Below are positions 45,540 through 61,886 of a DNA stretch of 64,000 nucleotides, piece by piece. The notes beneath the pieces are model-generated. The model saw only the letters and a program-made list of their open reading frames with translations. It searched no databases and had not been told where the DNA came from. This stretch comes from an uncultured Kushneria sp. (GTDB lineage Bacteria; Pseudomonadota; Gammaproteobacteria; Pseudomonadales; Halomonadaceae). The stretch spans positions 178,359-242,358 of the forward strand of contig NZ_CANMFC010000007.1 of NCBI RefSeq assembly GCF_947497025.1, written 5' to 3'. The position numbers and the translations under genes were made by a program. Every line of letters starts with the position of its first letter. Within the stretch, counting starts at the first letter, position 1.

Positions 45540-45878
45540 GGAGGCGTCCTGATCATTCGCGGTACAGGGCGTCGTTAAAACAAGCGCAACGAGGGAGGCG
45601 CATTCTGAAGCGTATATCGACCCTTTACTGAGGAGGCTTTAATTCAAACTCACAATGACCCTGTGCATTTCGGAGAGGTTGTTGCATCGGCATTCGGGGG
45701 CGTGTCGTCGAAAAACGCATGCGGAAAGCTTTTGACCCCGACAATCGGACAAGGGCAGACTGGCTGAGGCGGGGTGGTGGTCGCGCAGTAGCCATCGCCC
45801 CCCTGTGTTTGGCTTGTTTTCGGGACGTCGTTGAATACAACAAGTGCCCGGTTTGTGGACCGGGAAAAGCGAGCGCCA

Positions 45879-47066
45879 ATGACCGACATTGCACTTCCCT
45901 TTACGCGCGAGGAGTACGCTCAGCGCCTGGCCCGGGTAAGAGCGGCGATGGCGCGTGCCGAGCTGGATCTCCTGATCGTCTATGACCCCTCCAACATGGC
46001 TTGGCTGACCGGCTATGACGGATGGTCGTTCTATGTTCACCAGTGTGTCCTGATCAGTCTTGATCAGGACCCGGTATGGTACGGGCGACGCCAGGACAGT
46101 AATGGCGCAATACGCACCTGCTGGATGAATCCCGAAACGCATGTGACCTGGTATCCGGACTATTACGTCCAGAATCCCGACATGCATCCGATGGAATATC
46201 TTTCCCAGTCGATCCTGCCTCATTGGCAGTGGCATCGGGGGCGCATCGGTGTCGAGATGGACAACTACTACTTCTCGGCGAAGGCCTATACCAGCCTGCT
46301 GGCAAACCTGCCCGAGGCGACGCTGGTCGATGCCAATGGCCTGGTCAACTGGTGCCGGGCGATCAAGTCACCGACCGAGATCGAGTACATGCGCGTGGCC
46401 GGGCGCATCGTGGACGAAATGCATGCCCGCATTCTCGACATGGTCGAGCCCGGACTGCCCAAGAGCCGGCTGGTCGCTGAAATCTACCGGGCGGGTGTCG
46501 AGGGGATCGAGGGGCACGGTGGGGATTATCCGGCGATCGTGCCGCTACTGCCGACCGGCAAGGACGCTGCTGCCCCGCACCTGACCTGGGATGATGCGCC
46601 GTTCAAGAAGGGTGAGGGTACCTTTTTCGAGATTGCCGGTGTCTACAAGCGCTATCACGCGCCGCTGTCGCGGACGGTGTTTCTCGGGCGTCCGCCACGA
46701 GATTTCCTGCGTGGCGAGTCGGCGCTGCTGGAAGGTATCGAAAACGGCCTTGCAGTTGCCAAACCCGGCAACCGCTGCTGTGATCTGGCCATGGCGCTGG
46801 GCACGGCGATGGACAAGTGGGGCTTTGATCGGGGCGGTGCCCGCTGCGGTTATCCCATTGGTCTGAGCTATCCACCCGACTGGGGGGAGCGCACCATGAG
46901 TCTGCGTCCCAGCGACGAGACCGTACTGGAACCCGGCATGACCTTTCATTTCATGCCGGGCATGTGGATGGATGACTGGGGGCTTGAAATCACCGAGTCG
47001 ATTCTGATCACCGAGACCGGGGTAGAAACCTTCAGCAATTTCCCCCGTCAGCTTTTCGTCAAATAG
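45879..47066 (+). CDS. doeA: Ectoine hydrolase DoeA
   Basis: Opens the ectoine ring to N-alpha-acetyl-L-2,4-diaminobutyrate, the first step of ectoine catabolism. A creatinase/aminopeptidase-P-like fold of 395 residues; H. elongata DoeA is about 399. Typical stretches are YDPSNMAWLTGYDGWSFYVHQ, YPDYYVQNPDMHPMEYL and the C-terminal EPGMTFHFMPGMWMDDWGLEITES. The frame opens at a TTG at 45831, but ATG 45879 gives the family N-terminus. It is first in doeA-doeB-doeX. The promoter should lie in 45540-45878, which shows no other gene. Confidence 0.93.
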   Translation: MTDIALPFTREEYAQRLARVRAAMARAELDLLIVYDPSNMAWLTGYDGWSFYVHQCVLISLDQDPVWYGRRQDSNGAIRTCWMNPETHVTWYPDYYVQNPDMHPMEYLSQSILPHWQWHRGRIGVEMDNYYFSAKAYTSLLANLPEATLVDANGLVNWCRAIKSPTEIEYMRVAGRIVDEMHARILDMVEPGLPKSRLVAEIYRAGVEGIEGHGGDYPAIVPLLPTGKDAAAPHLTWDDAPFKKGEGTFFEIAGVYKRYHAPLSRTVFLGRPPRDFLRGESALLEGIENGLAVAKPGNRCCDLAMALGTAMDKWGFDRGGARCGYPIGLSYPPDWGERTMSLRPSDETVLEPGMTFHFMPGMWMDDWGLEITESILITETGVETFSNFPRQLFVK

Positions 47067-47135
47067 CGCGCCTTGCCGGTGCCCCGAGACGATCAGCGGC
47101 ACTGAGGCGGTTTACCACAGGGAGTAGCACTGCTC

Positions 47136-48143
47136 ATGCGTCCAAGTCCGATTTCTGCCACTGTCGATTTTGACGCCGACGGCGTTCAGCACGGCTTTCT
47201 CAAGCTGCCGGTCTCCCATGATGAGTCTGCCTGGGGGGCGGTCATGATTCCGATCACCGTGGTCAAAAACGGCGAAGGGCCCACGGCGCTTCTGACCGGC
47301 GGCAACCACGGCGATGAGTACGAGGGCATTACGGCCCTTTTGAAACTGGCCCGGCGCCTGACGGCCGAGGAAGTCCAGGGGCGCGTCATCATTGTGCCGA
47401 TGATGAATCAGCCGGCGGCTCAGGTCGGACGACGCACCTCGCCGATGGATCGCGGTAACCTCAATCGCAGCTTCCCGGGTGACCCTGATGGCGGGCCAAC
47501 GAAGCAGATTGCGGATTACTTCACCCGCTATCTGGTACCGATGTGCGACTACGCACTCGACCTGCACTCGGGCGGACGGACGCTGGACATTCTGCCCTTT
47601 GCCGCGGCCCATCGACTCGATGATCTGGAACTTGAGCGCAAAAGCCTCAGGGGCGCGATCGATTTCGGTGCCTCAACCGCCATCATGATGTATGAGCTGG
47701 ACGCGGCGGCGCTGTATGACACGGTGGTGGAAAATCAGGGCAAGGTATTGGTGACCACCGAGCTGGGCGGTGGCGGCACGTCAACGCCTGCCAGTATCGA
47801 GATCAGCGAGCGCGGCGTGCGCAATTTTCTGATCTTTGCCGGTATTACAGAGGGGGAGATACAGCGTCCCGCGCGCCAGCAGTATGTCGAGATGCCGGAT
47901 GCCTCCTGCTACGTGCAAAGCGAGCACTCGGGGCTTCTGGAGATGACCTGCGCCCTGGGCGGGCAGGTGCGCGAAGGCGAGGTGGTTGCCCGTATCTGGG
48001 ACATGACACGTACCGGTGCCGAGCCCGTGGAATATCGCGCCGAGCGCGATGGTCTGGTGCTGGCCCGTCGCTTCCCGGCCCGCGTCGAGATGGGCGATAC
48101 CCTTGTGGTCATTGGAGAAATGGTCAAATCGCTTGAGCGTTGA
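47136..48143 (+). CDS. doeB: N-acetyl-L-2,4-diaminobutyrate deacetylase DoeB
   Basis: Removes acetate from the DoeA product to give L-2,4-diaminobutyrate. A zinc-dependent succinylglutamate-desuccinylase/aspartoacylase-family enzyme of 335 residues: zinc ligands in GGNHGDEYEG (about 53-62) and LDLHSGG (about 144-150), with RGNLNRSFPG for substrate contact. It starts 69 bases after doeA and is followed by doeX. Confidence 0.93.
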   Translation: MRPSPISATVDFDADGVQHGFLKLPVSHDESAWGAVMIPITVVKNGEGPTALLTGGNHGDEYEGITALLKLARRLTAEEVQGRVIIVPMMNQPAAQVGRRTSPMDRGNLNRSFPGDPDGGPTKQIADYFTRYLVPMCDYALDLHSGGRTLDILPFAAAHRLDDLELERKSLRGAIDFGASTAIMMYELDAAALYDTVVENQGKVLVTTELGGGGTSTPASIEISERGVRNFLIFAGITEGEIQRPARQQYVEMPDASCYVQSEHSGLLEMTCALGGQVREGEVVARIWDMTRTGAEPVEYRAERDGLVLARRFPARVEMGDTLVVIGEMVKSLER

Positions 48144-48240
48144 TGGCCACGACGGCCGCGATCAAAAAGACGGATAGCGGCCGTTGATCGACTGCCGGCG
48201 CGTCGTGCCCCGTACCGCACTGCTCCGATGTGAGTACCTG

Positions 48241-48723
48241 ATGAAACTCGATCAATACGATTTACGCATTCTCGATATCCTGTCCCGTGATGGCCGCATT
48301 ACCAAGTCGCGACTGGCCGAGGCGATCAACCTTTCGGTGAGCCCCTGCTGGGAACGAGTAAGACGCCTGGAGCGTGCCGGTATCATCGAAGGCTACAGTG
48401 CCCGTATCAGTGACCGGGTTCGGGTGGCGCTGACCTCGGTGTGGATGCAGATCGAGCTGGAAAGTCACGGTGTGGTCGTGTCCGAGCGCTTCGAGCGGGT
48501 CATGCGCGAGACGCCGCAGGTCAGTGAATGTGTCGCCGTGGGCGGCGGCGTGGACTATCTGGTGCTGATCGAGGCCGAAAGCATCGATCAGTATCAGCGT
48601 CTGGTGGATCGCTGGCTGATGGAGGATCTCGCCATTCGCCGCTACTTCACCTATATCGTGACCAAGTCCATTAAAAAGGCATCATCCCCTCTGATCCGGC
48701 TCAGGGCCGACAATGCAAATTGA
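48241..48723 (+). CDS. doeX: Lrp/AsnC-family regulator DoeX
   Basis: A small (160-residue) feast/famine regulator: helix-turn-helix at about 1-60 (LDQYDLRILDILSRDGRITKSRLAEAINLSVSPCWERVRRLE) and a RAM ligand domain about 65-150. In Halomonas elongata the third doe gene encodes this regulator of ectoine breakdown. The start at 48241 follows GTGAG; an upstream in-frame start at 48184 is less likely. doeC and doeD, which finish the pathway to aspartate, are not next to it here; pyrG follows. Confidence 0.92.
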   Translation: MKLDQYDLRILDILSRDGRITKSRLAEAINLSVSPCWERVRRLERAGIIEGYSARISDRVRVALTSVWMQIELESHGVVVSERFERVMRETPQVSECVAVGGGVDYLVLIEAESIDQYQRLVDRWLMEDLAIRRYFTYIVTKSIKKASSPLIRLRADNAN

Positions 48724-48750
48724 GCGCGCCGACGCTTTCGCGTAAACTGA

Positions 48751-51340
<2,590 letters not shown>

Positions 51341-51346
51341 TCGCAA

Positions 51347-51376
51347 AACGCCGGTCATCATGACCGGCGTTTTTTT
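51347..51376 (+). terminator. Terminator after kdsA
   Basis: Stem AACGCCGGTCA/TGACCGGCGTT with TCA loop, followed by seven T. Confidence 0.95.
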
Positions 51377-51540
51377 GGCCGGCGCCATCGGTTCGGCAAG
51401 GGTTTTGACTTTAGTCTAATAATGGGCGTGCGTACGCTGGCATGGCAGGCAGGCGGGTCGCTTTCTATGCTTTCATGGTGCGTTCATTCGAGTCCGGTCC
51501 GAAGACGGGGCCGGAAGTTTAACCAGTGAGGATGCTTTAG

Positions 51541-52836
<1,296 letters not shown>

Positions 52837-52863
52837 TTTTTCAGAGTTTCGATCACTAAATTT

Positions 52864-52894
52864 AATCCGGCTACCATGCGTAGTCGGATTTTTT
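52864..52894 (+). terminator. Terminator after eno
   Basis: Arms AATCCGGCTAC and GTAGTCGGATT with a five-base loop and one mismatch, then a T run. Confidence 0.85.
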
Positions 52895-53124
52895 ATGTCC
52901 CCGCTCTATATTCTACGAATCCTGGACGATTATCTTGACCCGGCAGGGGTGCAGAATCCAACATAAATCCATCGTAGGCGGTCCGGTAACGGGCCCAAAA
53001 TTACCTTCCTTTTTAAATATTTGATTTGCACGTTTTTTCGTCAAGGAAAAACGTTGCGGTCGCTATTTTTCTGATTAGCTCTTTTTTAAAAACTCCTTTG
53101 ACGATCAGCAAATATGATCGTGAT
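52895..53124. other. AT-rich intergenic stretch upstream of the candidate sRNA
   Basis: Between eno and the GGA-rich RNA lie about 230 bases with no coding signal and an A+T content well above the neighbourhood, mainly 52990-53120. A -10-like TATGAT lies at 53113-53118. No clear GacA/UvrY palindrome (TGTAAG-N6-CTTACA) was found by eye. Confidence 0.5.
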
Positions 53125-53304
53125 TTCAGCTGACGGCGCAATGGATGGCGTCGCTCGGATCACCAGATGTCACATGGATTTATGGCGCGCAGAGTATCGG
53201 ATGGATCCGATTTCTCCGCATGGATGACGCCAATGGATAAAGAGCCAATGGAATGGCTCAAGGATGCAGGATGCAAGGGCGGCCCTAAGAGGGCCGCCTT
53301 TTTT
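53125..53304 (+). ncRNA. rsmZ: Putative CsrA/RsmA-sequestering sRNA, RsmZ/CsrB type
   Basis: No annotated gene explains this stretch, yet it ends in a strong intrinsic terminator (GGCGGCCCT-AAG-AGGGCCGCC plus six T, 53278-53304). Ten GGA triplets occur between 53143 and 53271, mostly as ATGGAT or AAGGAT. Two perfect hairpins show GGA in a hexaloop: ATCGG-ATGGAT-CCGAT (53196-53211) and GAGCCA-ATGGAA-TGGCTC (53242-53259). A weaker stem, GACG/CGTC (53132-53152), encloses another. This is the known design of RNAs that bind CsrA. In Pseudomonas, rsmZ lies beside fdxA, as this does. The 5' end is a guess from a TATGAT box at 53113. Confidence 0.78.
53278..53304 (+). terminator. Terminator of the GGA-rich sRNA
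   Basis: Perfect nine-base GC stem with an AAG loop and six T on the plus strand. No plus-strand coding gene ends within 440 bases, and eno has its own terminator. Confidence 0.92.
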
Positions 53305-53425
53305 ATGTGTGTCATTTACGTGCAATAAACGAGTAGTGCCATTTAGACAAGAGGCAAAAGGGCAATCATGCTGAAAAAGGCAGGAAGGAAGGGCTGTCAG
53401 GACACCGGCGGCCCTGACAAAAGCA

Positions 53426-53749
53426 TCAGCGCGCCAGCTTGTCGATCTTGCCGGGCACCCCGTTCCATTCATCGGCATCAGCCGGTGGATCGGAACGCTC
53501 GCTAATATTGGGCCACTGCTCGGCCAGATCGGCGTTGATCTCGATAAACTTTTCCTGACCTTCTGGAAGCTCGTCTTCCGAAAAGATGGCCTCGGCCGGA
53601 CATTCCGGTTCGCAAAGAGCGCAGTCGATGCATTCATCGGGGTGAATGACCAGAAAGTTGGGGCCTTCATAGAAGCAGTCGACCGGACAAACTTCCACGC
53701 AGTCCGTGTATTTGCATTGAATGCAGTTCTCGGTGACGACAAAGGTCAT
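53426..53749 (-). CDS. fdxA: Seven-iron ferredoxin FdxA
   Basis: A 107-residue 3Fe-4S/4Fe-4S ferredoxin. The cluster motifs [17 protein letters not shown] (about 9-25) and [12 protein letters not shown] (about 40-51) provide the ligands, with the Azotobacter-type extension after. The ATG at 53749 (MTFVVTENC) follows GGAG; a longer reading to 53779 is not needed. Adjacent mutS on the same strand, 167 bases upstream, reproduces the Pseudomonas neighbourhood mutS-fdxA-rsmZ. Confidence 0.96.
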   Translation of the reverse strand: MTFVVTENCIQCKYTDCVEVCPVDCFYEGPNFLVIHPDECIDCALCEPECPAEAIFSEDELPEGQEKFIEINADLAEQWPNISERSDPPADADEWNGVPGKIDKLAR

Positions 53750-53916
53750 GTCACGAACTCCAGGGTAGCAGGCGGTCACTGCCCATGCAGGGACAGGCAG
53801 TGTTGAAAAGGGATGTGGGGCGGCCCACGAAAGGGGCCTTATTCTAGAAGGCCCGCCCGCCCCGGGACAAGCCGCTTGTGAGGAAAGCCGCCGGTCCGTT
53901 TGGGCGGTAACTGCCG

Positions 53917-56556
53917 TTAGCGTATTTTATCGCGCCATTGGTACAGCCACTCCTGTGCCTGACGAGGTGACAGGGAATCCAGATCAAGCCTCTCAAGCGC
54001 CTCGACCAGCGGGTGTGGGGGGCTGGCAAAAAGGTCGTTCTGCTGTGGTGCGGCGCCTGTCTGTCCCGACCTTTCCTGCGGAGCAGCGGGGCGCTCGACT
54101 TCCTGCGCTTCCAGCATCATGAGCTTTTCACGAGCACGGGCAATCACGGTGCGAGGCACGCCTGCCAGCTGCGCTACCTGCAGGCCGTAGCTCTGACTGG
54201 CAGGCCCCGGCTCTACCCGGTGCATGAAGACAATGCCATCGTTGTGCTCGGTGGCATTGAGGTGCACGTTGGCCACGCCTTCGGCCTGTTCAGGCAGGCT
54301 GGTCATCTCGAAGTAGTGCGTGGCGAACAGCGTAAAGGCGCGCGTGCCGGTCAGATGCTCGGCGGCAGCCCAGGCCAGCGACAGGCCGTCAAAGGTGCTG
54401 GTGCCGCGGCCGATCTCGTCCATCAGCACCAGACTGTGGTCGGTCGCGTTATGGAGGATGCTGGCCGTTTCGGTCATTTCGACCATGAAGGTCGAGCGTC
54501 CGCCGGCCAGGTCATCCGAGGAGCCGATACGGGTAAAGATGCGATCAATCGGGCCGATTTCGGCATGGCTTGCCGGCACGAAGCAGCCGGTATGCGCCAA
54601 CAGGGCGATCAGTGCGTTCTGGCGCATGAAGGTCGATTTACCGCCCATGTTGGGACCGGTAATGACCAGCATGCGGGTGTCGTCATCAAAGCACAGATCG
54701 TTGGGCACAAAGGGGTGGTTCGAGACGTGTTCCACCACCGGATGACGCCCATCACGGATCGTCATGCCGGGGGCCTCGCGCAGTACCGGGCACACCAGTG
54801 ACAGACTCTGCGCCCGCTCGGCAAAGGCGTGCAGCACATCCAGGGTCGCCAGTGCCCGGGCCGTTTGGGTCAGCGCCCCGAGTTCTGCGTTGAGCGACTC
54901 AAGCAAACCTTCATAGAGCAGCTTTTCACGCGCCAGTGCCCGGGTGCGCGCCGAGAGCGCCTTGTCCTCGAAGGTCTTGAGCTCGGGGATGATAAAGCGC
55001 TCGGCGTTCTTGAGCGTCTGGCGCCGGATATAGTCCGGGGGGGCTTCCCGCGCCTGGGCGCGCGGGATTTCAATATAGTAGCCGTGCACCCGGTTGTAGC
55101 CCACCTTGAGCCCGGCAAGGCCGGTGCGCTCGCGCTCACGCGTTTCCAGCTGCACCAGGTAGTCACCGGCATTTTCCTGCAGGGACCTGAACTCGTCGAG
55201 TTCTTCATCGAAGCCCTCGCGAATGACACCGCCATCGCGGATTACGACCGGTGGGCTATCGATCAGCGCCCGGGTCAGCGTATCGGCAAGCTCTGGATAG
55301 GGCACGATATGGCGAGCGAGATCATCCAGCACGCTGCCCCGGGTAATGGCGTCCAGCCGCTCGGCCAGTGCGGGCAGGGCATTGAGTGCATCGCGCAGCC
55401 GGGCAAGGTCGCGCGGACGGGCACTGAGCAGGGCGACGCGTGCCAGTATGCGCTCAATATCGCCGATGCCGCGCAGAATGTCGTTGAAGACGTCAACGTG
55501 ATCTTCTTCACCCAGCAGCATGACGCCCTGCTGGCGCGCGTTGATCTGGTCACGATCCCGAAGGGGCCGATTGAGCCAGCGCCGCAGCAGTCGCGCCCCC
55601 ATCGGGGTAGCGGTGGTGTCCAGTACCGAGGCCAGCGTATTGTCCTGGCCGCCGGCCATGTTCTGGTCGATTTCCAGATTGCGGCGACTGGCTGCATCGA
55701 TCACGACCGACTCGTCCCGGTTTTCAACGCCAATGGCCGTGATGTGCGGCAGGGCGGTGCGCTGAGTATCGCGCACGTAGTCGATCAAAACGCCTGCCGC
55801 CGTGAGTGCGCGGGTCATGTGGTCGCAGCCAAAGCCTGACAGGTTTTGTACCCGCAGCTGATCACACAGCAGGCGCCGCGCCGTTTCAAGATCAAAGTGC
55901 CAGTCGCTCTGGCGTCGCAGGCCCGCCCGCCCGTCCAGTTTCTCCGGCAGTCGCAGGCTTTCCATCACCAAAAGCTCAGCGGGATCAAGCCGATGAAGCT
56001 CAGCCAGCATGTCGCCTTCACCCTCGACTTCCAGCACGCTGAAGCGTCCGCTGGAAAGCTCGAGCCAGGCCAGGCCCCAGTGGTCGTTATCGCCGTGCAG
56101 CGCGGCCACCAGGTTATCGCGACGCTCATCGAGCAGCGCTTCATCGTGCAGAGTGCCTGGCGTGACAATACGAACGACCCGGCGCTCGACCGGACCCTTG
56201 GCGGTGGCGGGGTCACCGATCTGCTCGCAGATGGCGACCGACTCGCCCATGCGCACCAGACGGGCCAGATAGCCTTCAGCGCTGTGGTAGGGCACACCGG
56301 CCATGGGGATGGGAGCGCCGTTGGAGGTGCCGCGTGCGGTCAGTGTGATGTCCAGCAGCGACGCCGCCCGTTTGGCATCGTCATGAAAGAGTTCATAGAA
56401 ATCTCCCATGCGGTAAAAGAGCAGCACGTCGGGGTGCTCGCGTTTGATACGAAAATACTGCGCCATCATGGGCGTCGGTTGGGACTCGGTCTTGCCTGCC
56501 ACGTGAAATTGACCCTGTCCAATGACATGTGAGGTGAAAGGGCGTGAGATTATCAT
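53917..56556 (-). CDS. mutS: DNA mismatch repair protein MutS
   Basis: Recognises mismatches and starts repair with MutL. Mismatch-binding domain near the N-terminus with [15 protein letters not shown] (Phe-X-Glu wedge), Walker [10 protein letters not shown] at about 634-642, Walker [14 protein letters not shown], and a C-terminal [15 protein letters not shown] tetramer helix. 879 residues. The ATG at 56556 has AGGGAG upstream, though TPMMAQYF at 28 shows the extension before the conserved part is longer than in E. coli. Confidence 0.97.
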   Translation of the reverse strand: MIISRPFTSHVIGQGQFHVAGKTESQPTPMMAQYFRIKREHPDVLLFYRMGDFYELFHDDAKRAASLLDITLTARGTSNGAPIPMAGVPYHSAEGYLARLVRMGESVAICEQIGDPATAKGPVERRVVRIVTPGTLHDEALLDERRDNLVAALHGDNDHWGLAWLELSSGRFSVLEVEGEGDMLAELHRLDPAELLVMESLRLPEKLDGRAGLRRQSDWHFDLETARRLLCDQLRVQNLSGFGCDHMTRALTAAGVLIDYVRDTQRTALPHITAIGVENRDESVVIDAASRRNLEIDQNMAGGQDNTLASVLDTTATPMGARLLRRWLNRPLRDRDQINARQQGVMLLGEEDHVDVFNDILRGIGDIERILARVALLSARPRDLARLRDALNALPALAERLDAITRGSVLDDLARHIVPYPELADTLTRALIDSPPVVIRDGGVIREGFDEELDEFRSLQENAGDYLVQLETRERERTGLAGLKVGYNRVHGYYIEIPRAQAREAPPDYIRRQTLKNAERFIIPELKTFEDKALSARTRALAREKLLYEGLLESLNAELGALTQTARALATLDVLHAFAERAQSLSLVCPVLREAPGMTIRDGRHPVVEHVSNHPFVPNDLCFDDDTRMLVITGPNMGGKSTFMRQNALIALLAHTGCFVPASHAEIGPIDRIFTRIGSSDDLAGGRSTFMVEMTETASILHNATDHSLVLMDEIGRGTSTFDGLSLAWAAAEHLTGTRAFTLFATHYFEMTSLPEQAEGVANVHLNATEHNDGIVFMHRVEPGPASQSYGLQVAQLAGVPRTVIARAREKLMMLEAQEVERPAAPQERSGQTGAAPQQNDLFASPPHPLVEALERLDLDSLSPRQAQEWLYQWRDKIR

Positions 56557-56707
56557 GATCCACTCCCTTGCCTGTATTGCTATAGTGCAGACAGTGGATG
56601 TCTCTCTTTTGCCGAGGGAATGATGGCGGCCGGATCATGTCCCTTTCGAGAGGGCAATCAAGTACCATGGACCTATCTGAATTTGATGTAACGGGCAAGG
56701 GATCGTC

Positions 56708-57211
56708 ATGGCTACAGCATCAGGCATACAGGAGCTGGCCAGCCGGCTATGCATGCTCTGTCAGCAGCAGCATGTGGTGCTGACTACCGCCGAATCCTGT
56801 ACCGGTGGGGGCGTGGCACGCGCCATTACCGATGTCGCCGGCAGTTCGGCATGTTTTGAAACCGGCTATGTCACCTATGCCAACAGCGCCAAGCAGCGCT
56901 TGCTGGGAGTGTCGTCGGTGTCGCTGGAGCTTTTTGGCGCGGTCAGTGAAACCGTGGTGCATGAAATGGTGCGCGGTGCCTGTCGTGACAGCGGCGCGGA
57001 TCTGGGGGTCGCAATTAGCGGCGTGGCGGGGCCCGGTGGCGGCACGCCGGACAAGCCGGTCGGTACCGTGTGGCTGGCCTGGGGCAATGCGACCCAGAGT
57101 CAGGCGCAGTGTTATCGCCTCAATGGCGAGCGTCTCGAGGTGCGGCGCGAAGCGGTGGCCCTGGCCCTCAAGGGGCTGATCGAGCGGCTGGAAGAGCGTC
57201 CCTTCGACTGA
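56708..57211 (+). CDS. pncC: CinA-C domain nicotinamide-nucleotide amidase PncC
   Basis: Deamidates NMN to nicotinate mononucleotide in the pyridine salvage cycle. 167 residues consisting of the CinA C-terminal domain alone: TTAESCTGGGVARAIT (catalytic Ser about 30), GYVTYANSAKQRLLGV, and ISGVAGPGGGTPDKPVGTVW. It is divergent from mutS and directly upstream of recA, the usual gammaproteobacterial order. The ATG follows AAGGGA. Confidence 0.94.
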   Translation: MATASGIQELASRLCMLCQQQHVVLTTAESCTGGGVARAITDVAGSSACFETGYVTYANSAKQRLLGVSSVSLELFGAVSETVVHEMVRGACRDSGADLGVAISGVAGPGGGTPDKPVGTVWLAWGNATQSQAQCYRLNGERLEVRREAVALALKGLIERLEERPFD

Positions 57212-57299
57212 AGCGCCTCTGTCTTGCACTGACGTCATGGGCGTGTGATGAAATAAGTGATCAAAAGGATGTGACAGACCCTCTTTTTGGTTTAAAATA

Positions 57300-57315
57300 C
57301 TGGATAAGCATACAG
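57300..57315. promoter_or_regulatory. LexA (SOS) box upstream of recA
   Basis: CTGGATAAGCATACAG fits the gammaproteobacterial SOS box CTGT-N8-ACAG with one change (CTGG). It lies 46 bases before the recA ATG, where E. coli recA has TACTGTATGAGCATACAG. Confidence 0.88.
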
Positions 57316-57360
57316 CTTAATGGCGTATCAGCGTCAGGCTGACCCGACAGGAGGGCCAAC

Positions 57361-58434
57361 ATGGCACAGGATGACAACCGCTCCAAGGCGCTTAACGCAG
57401 CGCTGTCCCAGATTGAACGTCAGTTCGGCAAGGGCGCGGTCATGCGCATGGGCGATACGCCCCGCGTGGCCCTTCCCGCCGTCTCGACCGGTTCGCTCGG
57501 GCTTGATATTGCCCTTGGCATCGGCGGGCTGCCCTATGGGCGTATCGTCGAGATTTTCGGGCCCGAAGCCTCGGGTAAAACCACCATTACCCTGTCGGTC
57601 ATTGCCCAGGCGCAGAAGCAGGGCAAGACCTGTGCGTTCATCGATGCCGAGCACGCACTTGATCCCGCTTATGCCGAGAAACTGGGCGTCAATCTTGATG
57701 ACATGCTGGTCTCGCAGCCCGATACCGGTGAGCAGGCGCTCGAGATCTGCGACATGCTGGTGCGCTCCGGCGGCGTAGATGTCATCGTGGTCGACTCGGT
57801 CGCAGCCCTGACACCGCGTGCCGAGATCGAAGGCGAAATGGGCGATTCCCACGTTGGTCTGCAGGCACGTCTGATGTCACAGGCGCTTCGCAAGGTGACC
57901 GGACACATCAAGAATGCCAACTGCATGGTGATGTTCGTCAACCAGATCCGCATGAAAATCGGTGTCATGTTCGGCAATCCCGAAACGACCACCGGCGGTA
58001 ATGCGCTCAAGTTCTACTCAAGCGTGCGTCTGGACATTCGTCGTACCGGCTCGGTCAAGCAGGGCGATGAAGCCGTGGGCAACGAAACCCGCGTCAAGGT
58101 CGTCAAGAACAAGGTGGCGCCGCCGTTTCGTCAGGCCGAGTTCCAGATCATGTACGGCAAGGGTATCTACCATGCCGGTGAAGTGGTCGATCTGGGCGTC
58201 CAGTGCAGCCTGGTCAACAAGGCTGGTGCCTGGTACAGCTACAAGGGCAACAAGATCGGGCAGGGCAAGGCCAATGCCGCCCAGTATCTTGAAGACAATC
58301 CTGCAGTGATGCAGGAGATTGAGGACGCCATTCGCGGCCAGCTCCTGAGTACCCCGAAAGCGAAGGAAGAAGAGAAGACAGATGAGGCCGAAGCGCCGGC
58401 AGATGCCGATGCCAGCGGTGATGAGCTTCTGTAG
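57361..58434 (+). CDS. recA: Recombinase RecA
   Basis: Forms the ATP-dependent strand-exchange filament and triggers LexA cleavage. 357 residues: Walker [10 protein letters not shown] at 67-75, [14 protein letters not shown], loop L2 with [22 protein letters not shown], and an acidic C-terminal tail. The ATG follows CAGGAGG. Regulated by the LexA box upstream; a strong terminator lies between recA and recX. Confidence 0.99.
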   Translation: MAQDDNRSKALNAALSQIERQFGKGAVMRMGDTPRVALPAVSTGSLGLDIALGIGGLPYGRIVEIFGPEASGKTTITLSVIAQAQKQGKTCAFIDAEHALDPAYAEKLGVNLDDMLVSQPDTGEQALEICDMLVRSGGVDVIVVDSVAALTPRAEIEGEMGDSHVGLQARLMSQALRKVTGHIKNANCMVMFVNQIRMKIGVMFGNPETTTGGNALKFYSSVRLDIRRTGSVKQGDEAVGNETRVKVVKNKVAPPFRQAEFQIMYGKGIYHAGEVVDLGVQCSLVNKAGAWYSYKGNKIGQGKANAAQYLEDNPAVMQEIEDAIRGQLLSTPKAKEEEKTDEAEAPADADASGDELL

Positions 58435-58463
58435 GTCGTTATTTTCTGATTGTGATATCTAAA

Positions 58464-58494
58464 GGGGCACGCTCAATGGAGCGTGCCCCTTTTT
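58464..58494 (+). terminator. Terminator between recA and recX
   Basis: Stem GGGGCACGCTC/GAGCGTGCCCC with AATG loop and five T. Partial read-through would supply recX. Confidence 0.93.
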
Positions 58495-58526
58495 GATTTA
58501 ATGAACATGAAACGCAGAGGGCAGTG

Positions 58527-58973
58527 ATGTCACAAAGAACGCCTTATGAAGAGGCCATCGCGCTGCTGGCACGGCGCGAATATACCCGCAGCGAACTCGA
58601 GGAGCGTCTGCTGCGTCACGAGCATCCGCCCGAGGAGGTCAGGGCATTGCTGGATCGTCTTGCCGAAGATGGTTTTCAGTCCGATGCTCGTTTTGTTGAG
58701 CATTTCGTTCGCTCACGCATCGCGCGTCTGCAGGGGCCGCGCAAGATCAGTGCAGAACTTGGCGGACGGGGGATCGACCGTGACATGATTGCCCGGGCGC
58801 TGGAAGAGAGTGACGCCGACTGGACGTCGCTGGCCGCCGAGGCCCTCAAGAGACGCTTTGAAGGTCCCGGAGAGGACATGAAGGCCCGCGCCAAACGCCA
58901 GCGCTTTCTGGCCTCGCGAGGGTTTGACGGTCAGCAGTGCAGCAGTGCCATGCGCCTGGCGTGGCCGTCATGA
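58527..58973 (+). CDS. recX: Regulatory protein RecX
   Basis: Inhibits RecA filament extension. 148 residues of tandem three-helix repeats: AIALLARREYTRSELEERLL, LDRLAEDGFQSDARFVEHFVRSRI, and FLASRGFDGQQCSSAMRLA near the end. The ATG at 58527 follows AGAGGG. It is 33 bases after the recA terminator, as in other gammaproteobacteria. Confidence 0.94.
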   Translation: MSQRTPYEEAIALLARREYTRSELEERLLRHEHPPEEVRALLDRLAEDGFQSDARFVEHFVRSRIARLQGPRKISAELGGRGIDRDMIARALEESDADWTSLAAEALKRRFEGPGEDMKARAKRQRFLASRGFDGQQCSSAMRLAWPS

Positions 58974-59248
58974 CGGCCACTGCTTCGCAGTCATGCCCGG
59001 CATGAGGCAAAATGGAGCGCATGAGGAGTGTCGCACCAGGAGGCGACATACTGATACATTAAGCCGCCAAAATTCGTCTTGCCGTGCGCCTGCGCCTTGT
59101 TGCACGCCCACGGGCAAGATCAAAGGACCATGAGGGTCACCCCTCGAGGCGCATGTTGACGACAGGCGACGGTGGCAGTGCACCCCTCGTTTGATGCATC
59201 GCTCGTTGCCTCATTCAAATGACCTGACCCATTGTTTACGGGAAGCCC

Positions 59249-61855
<2,607 letters not shown>

Positions 61856-61886
61856 TGGTCCAATACACCAACCAAAGGGAGCATCC

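Noticed and set aside
53170..53742. 190-codon minus-strand frame covering the sRNA and fdxA region
   Set aside because: It overlaps the well-supported fdxA in another frame and runs through the GGA-rich RNA and its terminator. No family features and no ribosome site.
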